Below, in pieces: positions 17,941 to 25,931 of a stretch of 64,000 nt of DNA. The translations under genes and the position numbers were made by a program. The notes under the pieces were generated by a model, which saw nothing but the letters and a program-made list of their open reading frames with translations, searched no databases and was not told the origin of the DNA. The DNA is from Acididesulfobacillus acetoxydans (lineage in GTDB: Bacteria; Bacillota; Desulfitobacteriia; Desulfitobacteriales; Desulfitobacteriaceae): the NCBI RefSeq assembly GCF_900016645.1, contig NZ_CDGJ01000015.1; one strand, written 5' to 3'. The first letter of the stretch is position 1, and every line of letters begins with the position of its first letter.

Positions 17941-18612
17941 ATGAGGTATTCCAGGATTCTGGGCTTGATGCTCGCTTCTTTAGTTCTGACGACCGGGCTC
18001 GGCGGCTGTGGACAACAATTCCCCGGGGCGGCAGCAGGGCAGACGGTTAAAAAAACGGAAAGCGGTGGTACCAAAGTGGAAAGCAGCCAGACCAAAGATC
18101 CGATCGTAACGATTGAAATGGAGAATGGGGGTATTATCAAAATCGAACTCTATCCTAAGACCGCCCCGAACACGGTTAAGAATTTTATTTCCCTGGTTCA
18201 GAAAGGCTTTTACGACGGTTTGATCTTTCACCGGGTCATTCCGGGATTTATGATTCAGGGAGGAGACCCGAAAGGAAATGGTATGGGTGGCCCCGGGTAC
18301 TCGATCAAGGGGGAATTTGCCGCCAATGGTTTTGACAACCCCCTTAAACATACGCGCGGTGTGATTTCCATGGCCAGGAGCAACAATCCCAACAGTGCGG
18401 GTTCGCAGTTCTTTATTATGGTGGGGGATGCCCCGTACTTAGACGGACAATATGCGGCTTTCGGCAAAGTGATTGAAGGGATGAATGTGGTGGACCAGAT
18501 TGCCAATGTGCCCCGGGACGGATCGGATAAGCCCTTGCAGCCGCAAACAATGAAGACGGTGACGGTCGACACTTTCGGCGTTAACTATGGGCCCCCGGAG
18601 ATCATTAAATAG
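17941..18612 (+). CDS. Lipoprotein cyclophilin-type peptidyl-prolyl isomerase
   Basis: Catalyses proline cis-trans isomerisation, here probably outside the membrane. Residues 1-23 form a lipoprotein signal peptide ending in the lipobox LGGC. A Gly/Ser/Thr-rich linker follows to about residue 55, then a full cyclophilin domain with FHRVIPGFMIQGGDP, SMAR, NSAGSQFFI and AAFGKV motifs, including the catalytic Arg of FHR and the Gln/Phe of QFFI. The length of 223 residues fits a secreted cyclophilin. It is monocistronic, with a terminator at 18689. Confidence 0.92.
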   Translation: MRYSRILGLMLASLVLTTGLGGCGQQFPGAAAGQTVKKTESGGTKVESSQTKDPIVTIEMENGGIIKIELYPKTAPNTVKNFISLVQKGFYDGLIFHRVIPGFMIQGGDPKGNGMGGPGYSIKGEFAANGFDNPLKHTRGVISMARSNNPNSAGSQFFIMVGDAPYLDGQYAAFGKVIEGMNVVDQIANVPRDGSDKPLQPQTMKTVTVDTFGVNYGPPEIIK

Positions 18613-18623
18613 ACGCGAGATAG

Positions 18624-18667
18624 TTTCGAGATGGTTTCGAGATGGTTTCGAGATGGTTTCGAGATGG
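18624..18667. repeat. 11-bp tandem repeat after the cyclophilin stop
   Basis: Four exact copies of TTTCGAGATGG begin 12 bases after the stop codon. They lie between the gene and its terminator and do not encode a protein. Confidence 0.9.
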
Positions 18668-18688
18668 TTGCGGAGACGCGGCGAACTT

Positions 18689-18726
18689 AACGGCCGACCT
18701 GTAAAATGTTAGGGTCGGCCGTTTTC
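18689..18726 (+). terminator. Terminator after the cyclophilin gene
   Basis: 11-bp stem AACGGCCGACC / GGTCGGCCGTT around a 13-base loop, followed by TTT. The 5' side begins with AA, so some bidirectional activity is possible. Confidence 0.85.
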
Positions 18727-18852
18727 TGGAAGGTCGCATACCTCGGCAAGTCTCTGAACAAAGGGGTGAATTTGTTGATGACTCGTTGCTCGGCCGACGG
18801 ACTCCCGGGCAAACAAAACGGGCGCGAAAAACGGCCGAAATGTGCATATGTA

Positions 18853-18915
18853 TGTGGATAAGCTGTCAATTCTGTGGATAAAACTGTGAGAATAATGTGC
18901 GGGCCCTGTGGATAA
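18853..18915 (+). promoter_or_regulatory. DnaA-box cluster 2
   Basis: Three exact TGTGGATAA words (DnaA box complement) lie at 18853-18861, 18873-18881 and 18907-18915, all in the same orientation within 63 bases of non-coding DNA. Nothing else nearby resembles a replication origin: no dnaA, dnaN or AT-rich unwinding region is seen. A DnaA-titrating or DnaA-regulated site is more likely than an origin. Confidence 0.65.
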
Positions 18916-18953
18916 CCAGCGGAAAAAGCCGTTTGAGGAACGAGCACAGCCGC

Positions 18954-19232
18954 TCACTCCAGTGTGCCACGCATTTCGGAAACCAGGCGAATGGGGATCT
19001 GACGCTTGGCCGCTTCTTCAAAGGCAGCGACCAGAAACATCTGGGCGATACGAAAGCTCTCGAATAGGCCGAGAGGTTCCTGCGGATCTTGGTCAATCCA
19101 AGCCAGCCAACCTTTGGGAGTCTGGGTGACATAGTAATTAACCCCATGGTCATAAATGACCGAAGTGCTGGCGTCTTTCATTTCTTCCAAAGAATCGAAG
19201 CCGTAGTCCGACGGCCAAAAGTTTTCTACCAC
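18954..19232 (-). CDS. Small protein of unknown function
   Basis: 92 residues, acidic and aromatic-rich, with no signal peptide or membrane segment. I do not recognise the family. The start is GTG 19232 with GGGAGATG about 7 bases upstream. Features visible are YYVTQTPKGWLAWIDQD in the centre and a helical C-terminal half (FRIAQMFLVAAFEEAAKR). A strong ribosome site and compositional normality support a real gene. It lies downstream of a structured 280-base region and the zinc-ribbon gene on the same strand. Confidence 0.65.
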   Translation of the reverse strand: MVENFWPSDYGFDSLEEMKDASTSVIYDHGVNYYVTQTPKGWLAWIDQDPQEPLGLFESFRIAQMFLVAAFEEAAKRQIPIRLVSEMRGTLE

Positions 19233-19510
19233 TTGCTCATCTCCCTTTTACAGCTAGTTTTCCCAGAATCAGCGAAAGTTTTCACGCTTCGGGGAAAAAG
19301 CCAAAGTCTTGGCGAAGAACGAGACCCGTATACAACAGTAAAGGCCGGGATATTATGAGCATCCCAGCCCGCATAACTGGGTCGCTGTGAGCGACCGCAA
19401 AGGGTTTCCGAAAAAGTAGCTTTTCCCGCCAGGGGGGCTGTTTTTATTTGGCGCTTATCATGAGCAAACTTGAGTATCGCAACGACAAGTGTTCGCAAAT
19501 GCAATGCGAG
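19233..19510 (-). other. Structured leader-like intergenic region
   Basis: Contains several strong hairpins: GGTCGCT-GTG-AGCGACC (19380-19396), a CCGGGAT / ATCCCAG pair around 19344-19368 and a GCCAAAGTC / CTTGGC stem near 19300. They sit directly upstream of the 92-residue gene on the minus strand. The density of stems suggests a structured RNA, but I could not match it to a known riboswitch class. Confidence 0.4.
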
Positions 19511-19801
19511 CTAGTAGTTGGGATTTAGCCAAAACCGCACGAAGCGGATCAATATTTCGCCTTCGGGTGTGAGCAGCTTGCCGCGGCCGTGGCATTCTTG
19601 GCAGAGGAAAAACATCGGTTCGGAGGGCTCCGGCGGTAGCATCTCCGCGGCAATGTCTAACGGCTCGTCCGCATTCCGGGTGCGGAACGAGTTCTTCATA
19701 TTTTCCTGCACCCGCCAGAACTGGGCCCAATTAGGGTTCTCCATACGGCCCTGGCCTTTGCAGACTGGGCATTGGCGCTCTAAACGGCCGAGTTCCAACA
19801 T
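19511..19801 (-). CDS. Small DnaJ-like zinc-ribbon protein
   Basis: 96 residues with two CxxCxGxG motifs: CPVCKGQG near the N-terminus and CQECHGRG near residue 72. This is the arrangement of a single zinc knuckle as in the DnaJ cysteine-rich region. There is no J domain. The ATG at 19801 is set by a near-perfect GAGGAGGG six bases upstream. The role is unknown; protein-protein or nucleic-acid binding is usual for such folds. Confidence 0.75.
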   Translation of the reverse strand: MLELGRLERQCPVCKGQGRMENPNWAQFWRVQENMKNSFRTRNADEPLDIAAEMLPPEPSEPMFFLCQECHGRGKLLTPEGEILIRFVRFWLNPNY

Positions 19802-20243
19802 ACGATCCCTCCTCGATTTTCGGGGCGAACCGGACAGTATCATGGCTTCTCGGATACGTCAATCGGGTGTCCCGCTTGCACCCGGCAGCGGAGTACATGA
19901 CTGTTTTCTAAAGCATACGCGAAAAGGCAACATAAAATTCTGGGTCTTTCGGGCATTTTGCTGACTTTTAAGCGGCAGAGGCCAAAATATCACGGTGGTT
20001 TGTACCGGTTATAGATCCATACTGGCATACCGAGAAAGTGAATTCCCTCAGAAAACACCGGGTGACTGCCGGGTTCGGGCTGCCGGGACGGGCATTGTAA
20101 CGCTAGGGCTTTCGGATTTTTTAGGTTCATGAATCTCTCTTAAAGCAGGAAGTGAAAGAAGACATGTCGAATGGTCGAGTGAAAAAGGACGCATCAAGTC
20201 GGACAGGAAATCAAAGTGAGAAAGTGAGGGAGGGGTATGGGAA
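19802..20243. other. Intergenic region without recognised features
   Basis: Divergent 440-base spacer between the zinc-ribbon gene and a membrane-protein gene. It should hold both promoters, but no strong -35/-10 pair stands out and I see no gene. Confidence 0.5.
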
Positions 20244-20648
20244 ATGAAAGAGGAAGACGGGAGCAAGGGGGAAATGAGGAAGGGGGGCTTGGCTAATAAA
20301 ATTGCCTGGGTCAACGACCTTGTGGCCGAACGGTCGACTTTGATTTTCGGTACAATGTGGATGTTCTACGCTTTTTTTGTTTACGGGCTGCTGCCACTTA
20401 TTCCGGCACTTAAACCGTATGAATATTCGTTCTTCTATTGGTCCGGCTGGGTGCAACTTTGGGCTTTGCCTCTGCTGATGGTCGGACAAAATGTCATCGG
20501 CCGGGCCGCACAAGCAAGAGACCAGGAAACCCATGATGCTGTGATGGCGGAATTGGGCATTGTTAAAGAAGAACTCGCTCTGGCACGGGAAGAGCGGGAA
20601 GAACTGAAGATCTTGCTGGCAGAACTTCACGCCAAGATCCCCGGCTGA
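20244..20648 (+). CDS. Small two-helix membrane protein with coiled-coil tail
   Basis: 134 residues. A charged N-terminus is followed by two hydrophobic helices (about 35-55 and 68-88) and a C-terminal amphipathic coiled coil rich in Glu/Leu (about 95-130). The layout (two helices, then QN and a charged helix) recalls low-affinity iron permease-like and DUF1003 proteins, but the match is not firm. The start at 20244 has GGGAGGGG upstream. The last codons and stop are part of a 16-bp tandem array. Confidence 0.7.
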   Translation: MKEEDGSKGEMRKGGLANKIAWVNDLVAERSTLIFGTMWMFYAFFVYGLLPLIPALKPYEYSFFYWSGWVQLWALPLLMVGQNVIGRAAQARDQETHDAVMAELGIVKEELALAREEREELKILLAELHAKIPG

Positions 20649-20763
20649 CGACATCCCCGGCTGACGACATCCCCGGCTGACGACATCCCCGGCTGACGAC
20701 ATCCCCGGCTGACGACATCCCCGGCTGACGATATCCCCGGCTGACGATATCCCCGGCTGATGA
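20637..20763. repeat. 16-bp tandem array spanning a stop codon
   Basis: About eight copies of a 16-base unit (ATCCCCGGCTGACGAC) start inside the last codons of the preceding gene, supply its TGA stop, and run on for 115 bases. The last three units carry single changes. Confidence 0.93.
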
Positions 20764-20966
20764 CCGAGCGTCTTAGTCGCATGCCCCTGGCTTTAGCCGC
20801 TTTAGCCACGGGGAGATTCAGAACATGCCAGCCTGTTGGCTGCCGCACAAACCGATTTCACTCCCCAATTGGCATCGCAGGTTTTCGGCTGCGTTTCTGT
20901 AACGGTTTAGGGATACTGCCGGAGATACACGAAAAAGCGTGACAGGGTCGCCGCCGGCAACCCTGC
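20764..20966. other. Intergenic region, nothing recognised
   Basis: Non-coding stretch between the tandem array and the convergent DUF1992 gene. No terminator or conserved element was recognised. Confidence 0.4.
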
Positions 20967-21293
20967 TTATTTTTTGCGTTTTCTCAGTTCCATGGCTAAG
21001 TTATATCTTGTCTCAAGCTCTCGGAGTTTCTGGCGGATGCGCTTTTTCTCGTCGTGATCGGGACAAACGGTTAACTGCTCGCGCAATTCTGCGATTTCCT
21101 TTAACAGTTGCACTTCTTCAGGCGCATACCCGGTATTCTTTAACAACGTGTAGCCGAGGCGTATCTCCACCGGAAGGCTGGCCCAGTCGTCAAGGTTGAT
21201 GGGTTTACCCCGTGCCGGCAAATTGTCAAATTCGCCGTTTCTAATGGCCTCCCGAATTTTCTCCTCGGCAATTTTAGCAAAGATGCCAGACAT
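20967..21293 (-). CDS. DUF1992 / DnaJ-C28-like protein
   Basis: 108 residues. The N-terminal half carries the DUF1992 pattern: an IAEEKIREA helix, then GEFDNLPARGKPINLDD and a LGYTLLKNTGYAPEEVQL segment. The C-terminal half is a charged helix with a basic RKRKK end. The function is unknown in bacteria; it is soluble and cytoplasmic. The start at 21293 has GAGGAG about 9 bases upstream. Confidence 0.88.
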   Translation of the reverse strand: MSGIFAKIAEEKIREAIRNGEFDNLPARGKPINLDDWASLPVEIRLGYTLLKNTGYAPEEVQLLKEIAELREQLTVCPDHDEKKRIRQKLRELETRYNLAMELRKRKK

Positions 21294-21430
21294 CCGGCGT
21301 CAGCTCCTCAATGGGTAATCCGGCAAAGGACACACGGTCCAATCCGATATCATTTTACCACAGGGAGAGCGGAAAGGGGACGGTCGTTCGAGGAAAGCTC
21401 GCAAGGTGACGGTTCAGTTGGCGGGGGCCT

Positions 21431-21745
21431 TCACTGCATCGGGGATTGGAAGTTTTGTGATTGCTGTTGCTGCACAGCTTGTTTTCCTTTTTCCGTAAAC
21501 TCGGCGTCTTTGGGGCTCAAGATAGAGAGCAATTGTTGTAACTCTCCCACATGTTGTCTTTCTTCGTCCGCGATATGGCAGAGAATTTTCTTGGCCCTTT
21601 CGTCAGTGGTGGCTAGAGCGTGTGCTTCATAACCGATGATGGCCTCGTATTCCCCGGCAATGTCTACGCGCAGAGCCTGAGCCAATTCGTCGGCGGATAA
21701 CTGTTTGGGCATGTTGGCAAGGTAAGGGTTACCGAGCAAAGCCAT
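21431..21745 (-). CDS. Ferritin-like domain protein
   Basis: 104 residues containing half of a four-helix ferritin-like bundle. Helix A has an EYEAIIGYEAHA iron-ligand Glu cluster and helix B has ADEERQHVGELQQL (ExxH). This arrangement occurs in rubrerythrin relatives and encapsulated ferritin-like proteins, which must dimerise to form the di-iron site. The C-terminus is Gln-rich. No encapsulin gene is in the window. It may bind iron in oxidative-stress defence. Confidence 0.78.
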   Translation of the reverse strand: MALLGNPYLANMPKQLSADELAQALRVDIAGEYEAIIGYEAHALATTDERAKKILCHIADEERQHVGELQQLLSILSPKDAEFTEKGKQAVQQQQSQNFQSPMQ

Positions 21746-21931
21746 AAAATCACTTCCTTAGTAAAGTTTTGATTTCTTTTACCCCTCCATTAGGCATGAG
21801 ATTTCCTTTACTCCATAAGGCTAACCTGGCTGACTTCGTTAACTTCGTTAACTTCACTTCGGATTTACTCACTCTGGATTCGTGACTTATTCTTTGACGA
21901 AAAAAGGTTTGGTATTCATATGCGGGATGGG

Positions 21932-23869
21932 TCAGGGTGCGTGAAGTAACTTTTGCTGCAAATCGTGCTGAAAAATCAAATCTGTATTATTAAGATAGGT
22001 GTTATAGAGTTTCAGGGCCGGGTTGGAATCCGACCAGGGAAGGACTTTCCCGGTTCCCATTTGATACACCGTCCGGCCGTAAACATTGTAGAGTTTCCCC
22101 TTTTCGTAGACAACCCCGTTGCGGGAGATGGCCAACCCGGCCAGCGGAGAATGAAAAAGGTCATGGCCGATGAGGGGGTAATGGCTGGCATCCTGACCGA
22201 AAAGGCCGAGAAGAGTGGGAAAGAGGTCGACCGGTCCGCCGACCGTATGCTCGATTCCATGGTCGACGCCCACCGGAAGGTGAATGATAAGGGGGATTTT
22301 TTGCATCTCCTGCCAGTGATAGTCGTCTATTCCTTTGGCGCCATAGCCGAGAAAGCTGCTCAGCTGGGTGTCGTGGCGCGGGAGCGGGGCGGGGTGATCG
22401 CCGTAGATCACTACGACGGAATTGGCCAGTAAACCGTCTTTTTGCAGACGATCCAGAAAAGAGCCGATGGCTTGATCCGTATAATGGACGGCTTGCAGAT
22501 AATGCCCGAACAGGGTGTGCCGATAAGGAGCTACTTGGAGGGTGCGATCTTTTGGCGGAAGCTCAAAAGGATAATGGCTGGAGAGGGTGACAAAGAAGGA
22601 GTAGAAGGGCTGTTTCAGTTGTTCAAGCCTTGCCGCGCCTTGTTGAAACATATCCGGGTCGGCTAAGCCGAGACCGATATTCCGGCCGGGCTTAAAGTCG
22701 TCGGAGTCCATGACTTGCTGAAATCCCAGGGCGGGAGCCATTAAATCCATACCCCAAAATCCGGGCAGGTTAGCCTCGATCGCGGTTGTGGTATACCCTG
22801 CGGCGGCGAAGGTGGAACCAATACTCGTGTAATGGTTCATGGGATAGTCAATGAAAGCACTTCCTTTGGAGACCGGATATTGAGACACATTGGCCATGAA
22901 CTCCGCGTCGGCGGTACCGCCGTTCCAAGTTTCGCCATAATAGTGGTCAAAGTAGTAGCTGTTCTTGATAAGACGATTGAGATTGGGGGTGATCTCCTTG
23001 CCGTCAATTTTCTTGCCGATGACGAATTGTTGCAAAGACTCGACCTGAATGATGATCAAGTTTTTTCCTTTTGCTACGCCCAAGGCCGGGGGCACGTTGT
23101 TATGTTGGGACGGAGGATGGGTCGCTTTGAACCACTGCTGCAGGGCCAGACCCTTTTGGGGCGTGAGAGGGGGTGTGTGCAGACGGATTTGCCAAGCGCG
23201 CCGAGCGTCCAGGACGTGGAAGTCCAGATTGCCGATGCTTTGGGCGATGTAGAGCTTGGAATAGAGGGTGCGGGCGATCCCGGGCTGATCTTTTTCCAGC
23301 ATGGTTGAAGCCCGGTTTAAAGCCAGTAAGCCGAGACCTAAGGCCAGCACAAAACCTCCTGCCCTGTAGAACAAGGCCCGGTGTTTGGAGGACGGCCGGG
23401 AGTCAGCGGGGTGGGCAGCGGGTTCGCGGGAGGAGCGGAAGCGGAGTGCGGCCGGGACCAGAAAGAAAAAGTCGACGATGAGGAAAATGTCTTGCGGTCG
23501 CAGCAGAGACCACCAAGCGGTTGTCCCGGTGAGGTCCTGCCAGGCGGTCACAAAGGTGCACAGAGTGATAATATCGTCGAAATGTCTCAAGAAGAGCAAA
23601 TCGAAGAAGGAGACGACGGTGACCAGGAGGTCTGCGGCCAAAAGATAGAGCCCGCGGCCCCGGCCCTTAAGCAAGAAAGCAACAGAGCAAAGGATGAGGA
23701 GCACACCGGCCGTACCGAAGAAACGGCTTTGGGCTTGAAGTCGCGTGATCAAGCCAAAAGCACTTAGAACGACATAGATTTTGGTCAGGAAAAGGACAAA
23801 GGCCAGGGCTCCCAGAATGAAGGGGGTTGGTTTATTCGATTTGGCAGATAGGGGCCTGGCGAAACTCAT
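21932..23869 (-). CDS. LtaS-type phosphoglycerol transferase / sulfatase family protein
   Basis: 645 residues with N-terminal membrane helices (five likely, residues 15-200) and a large extracellular alkaline-phosphatase-fold domain. Visible motifs are IIIQVESLQ (first metal aspartate/glutamate region), WNGGTADAEF carrying the probable nucleophile Thr, and YGDHPAP (metal ligands). Relatives polymerise lipoteichoic acid or transfer phosphoglycerol to surface glycans. The ATG at 23869 has GGAGGAGC six bases upstream; a GTG 11 codons earlier is less likely. It lies 77 bases downstream of the transglycosylase gene. Confidence 0.88.
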   Translation of the reverse strand: MSFARPLSAKSNKPTPFILGALAFVLFLTKIYVVLSAFGLITRLQAQSRFFGTAGVLLILCSVAFLLKGRGRGLYLLAADLLVTVVSFFDLLFLRHFDDIITLCTFVTAWQDLTGTTAWWSLLRPQDIFLIVDFFFLVPAALRFRSSREPAAHPADSRPSSKHRALFYRAGGFVLALGLGLLALNRASTMLEKDQPGIARTLYSKLYIAQSIGNLDFHVLDARRAWQIRLHTPPLTPQKGLALQQWFKATHPPSQHNNVPPALGVAKGKNLIIIQVESLQQFVIGKKIDGKEITPNLNRLIKNSYYFDHYYGETWNGGTADAEFMANVSQYPVSKGSAFIDYPMNHYTSIGSTFAAAGYTTTAIEANLPGFWGMDLMAPALGFQQVMDSDDFKPGRNIGLGLADPDMFQQGAARLEQLKQPFYSFFVTLSSHYPFELPPKDRTLQVAPYRHTLFGHYLQAVHYTDQAIGSFLDRLQKDGLLANSVVVIYGDHPAPLPRHDTQLSSFLGYGAKGIDDYHWQEMQKIPLIIHLPVGVDHGIEHTVGGPVDLFPTLLGLFGQDASHYPLIGHDLFHSPLAGLAISRNGVVYEKGKLYNVYGRTVYQMGTGKVLPWSDSNPALKLYNTYLNNTDLIFQHDLQQKLLHAP

Positions 23870-23946
23870 AAGGTTTGCTCCTCCTAACTCAAACGGCCTC
23901 ACTGTCGTATTTTATCATAGTGTGGGGGTTTAATGCGAATAGGCCC

Positions 23947-25833
23947 TTAGGGCATCTCATTTAATTCACTTTCGACTTGAGGAGAAAGGGCCCGTACGTT
24001 GCCGAACAGATAGGGCCGGAGCCGACAGGAGGACAAATGTCGGGCAATGAAATCCTTCAGCCCGGGGTAGTTATCCAATGAGGAATCTGGTACCAGGACC
24101 AGGGTTTCATTCATATGTGCGGCCAAGGCGGCTCCGGTCAAAGCATTGGGGAAATCTTCGCCGGTGGCAAAAGAAAGGCCTTGAATATTTTGGCCAAAGG
24201 CATTTCCCACGGCTGCCATCGTGTCATAGCGGGAGGGCCCGGCCAGACGTGTGATGCGGACGGCCGCAGGCTTTAGCGCAGCGGCGATTTCCTCGCTGAC
24301 CGCAGGGGAGATGACCCCGCTCCCGCCGATGAGATAAATGAGGGAAGGTTTCAGCGCACGCAGAGCCTGCAATGTCTCGGCGGGGATGTGCGAGGTTTCG
24401 GTCAGCAGAACCGGCATTTTTTGCTGCCCGGCTACGGAAGCGATGCTCAGAGCATCGGGAAAGTTTTCGCCGGTGGCGAGGGCGACCGCATGGGGTTGCT
24501 CCGCGCCCATGAGGTTCTGGGCGACGATGGCGGCCGTCGCATAGCGGTTTACGCCGCCCAGCCGGACTTGTTTTGTCTTATTCCAACCGAGAGCGGTGAG
24601 GTCGGTGCTGACTTGAGGGCTTAAGGCTCCTTCTCCTCCCAAGAGATATACTGTGTTCGGATGCAAGGTTTTGAGAGCGGTTTGCACCCGCTTATCCAGT
24701 CCCTTAGGGGCGGTGAGGAGAATCGGTGCATCCAGCTTGGCGGCTAAAGGAACCCCTGCCAGGGCATCCGGATAGTCGTCGGAGCGGGCCAGGACGACGG
24801 CCGGGGCCCCTTGCGGCCAGCCTAAGAGAGCTTGATTGACCGCGGTGGCCACGCGATCCGAACCGGCTATACGAACCAGGGACGTACGTGTAGGCGGTGC
24901 CGGAGCCGGCGTCCCCAAATCGCCCAGGTGAAAAGGCTGCGGAGTTGGCCAAACAACCGAGGCGGAAGGGATCCCGTCTTGGGGCAGAGCAGACGAAGGA
25001 ACGGGCGTAACGTCCACGGGTTGTATATATTGGCTCAGCCAGCCGGGCGGATGAGCCAGAAGATTGAGAATCCTATCCTGGTAGACCGGGAGAGTTGGGC
25101 CCTGCGAGGAGGGGGGAGGAGAGGGCGGGCCCGAAGGAGCGGAAGACGAGTCCGAGGGAGTGGGGGATGAGTCGGAGAATGAAGAGGGAGAGGATGATCC
25201 CGAAGTTGAAGAGGATGCCCCCGAAGTTGAGGAGGTCGCGGGGGAGGAGGAGGATGGAGAGGGGTTCGAGGGTGGGGTGGAAGAAGGGACCGGGCCGGGA
25301 AGAGGGGCCGGAAGCAGTGCCTCGTTGGGATTGTTTTTTCCGGTCCAGCAGTTATAGGCCCAGAGAGCAAAATACCAATTCTCCAGCTTGTTGCGATCCC
25401 CATCTCCTATTTTAGGGACCATTTCCCACTTTTGATTGAGGATATCGGCACCCATTTCTATATTGAAGTCTATATCGTATTTCAGCTTGTTAATCGTCGC
25501 CTGATCCGAGCCATTGTAACTGGCTACCTGCATCAATCCGATGGCGGGATGGTCCGCCGGACCGGCGAGGAGGGGATTTCCCTGACTGTCGAACTGGCGC
25601 CAGGAGCTCTCCTCAAAAGCGATTGCTTTAAGGATGACGCTCGGTATCCCCTTTTCTCTGGCGACGGTGTCCAGTTTTTGATTGATAACCGCTAAAGGGG
25701 GATTGAAATTTGCCGGTGCGGGTGACGCCAGGGCGAAGCTGGGTTCTGACAACATCTGCAACAGTAAGGCAAGGCTCAAAAGCGTTCCCCAGAAGGCCTT
25801 TATCCGTTTACGCGGGTTTACGTTCTTTTTCAC
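23947..25833 (-). CDS. Secreted lytic transglycosylase with three CWB2 cell-wall-binding repeats
   Basis: 628 residues. A signal peptide (basic KKNVNPRKR, hydrophobic core, cleavage near FALASPAP) leads into an SLT/lysozyme-like domain (about 50-160) with catalytic Glu in FEESSWRQ and the GLMQVASY motif. A Ser/Pro-rich linker (about 175-250) follows, then three CWB2 repeats (about 320-620) each with RYxTA or similar, ATGENFPDALS and YLIGG motifs. It probably cleaves glycan strands while held on the wall polymer. The start is GTG 25833 with GAGAGGGG 12 bases upstream. Confidence 0.9.
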   Translation of the reverse strand: MKKNVNPRKRIKAFWGTLLSLALLLQMLSEPSFALASPAPANFNPPLAVINQKLDTVAREKGIPSVILKAIAFEESSWRQFDSQGNPLLAGPADHPAIGLMQVASYNGSDQATINKLKYDIDFNIEMGADILNQKWEMVPKIGDGDRNKLENWYFALWAYNCWTGKNNPNEALLPAPLPGPVPSSTPPSNPSPSSSSPATSSTSGASSSTSGSSSPSSFSDSSPTPSDSSSAPSGPPSPPPSSQGPTLPVYQDRILNLLAHPPGWLSQYIQPVDVTPVPSSALPQDGIPSASVVWPTPQPFHLGDLGTPAPAPPTRTSLVRIAGSDRVATAVNQALLGWPQGAPAVVLARSDDYPDALAGVPLAAKLDAPILLTAPKGLDKRVQTALKTLHPNTVYLLGGEGALSPQVSTDLTALGWNKTKQVRLGGVNRYATAAIVAQNLMGAEQPHAVALATGENFPDALSIASVAGQQKMPVLLTETSHIPAETLQALRALKPSLIYLIGGSGVISPAVSEEIAAALKPAAVRITRLAGPSRYDTMAAVGNAFGQNIQGLSFATGEDFPNALTGAALAAHMNETLVLVPDSSLDNYPGLKDFIARHLSSCRLRPYLFGNVRALSPQVESELNEMP

Positions 25834-25931
25834 AAGCTCTTTTTCCCCTCTCCATTCCCGACTTTGTTGCAAGCGCGAGTAGCCGGATAGGATTTATTTT
25901 AGGCAGCTGCCTATGACGAAAGGGCCATTTT

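Noticed and set aside
18853..18915. Replication origin
   Set aside because: DnaA boxes present but no dnaA/dnaN/gyrase genes, no AT-rich unwinding element seen; a titration/regulatory site fits better.
19321..19440. Cyclic-di-GMP (GEMM-I) riboswitch, suggested by a CGCAAAG next to a hairpin
   Set aside because: The GGCAAACC half, tetraloop and receptor arrangement do not line up; left as an unclassified structured region.
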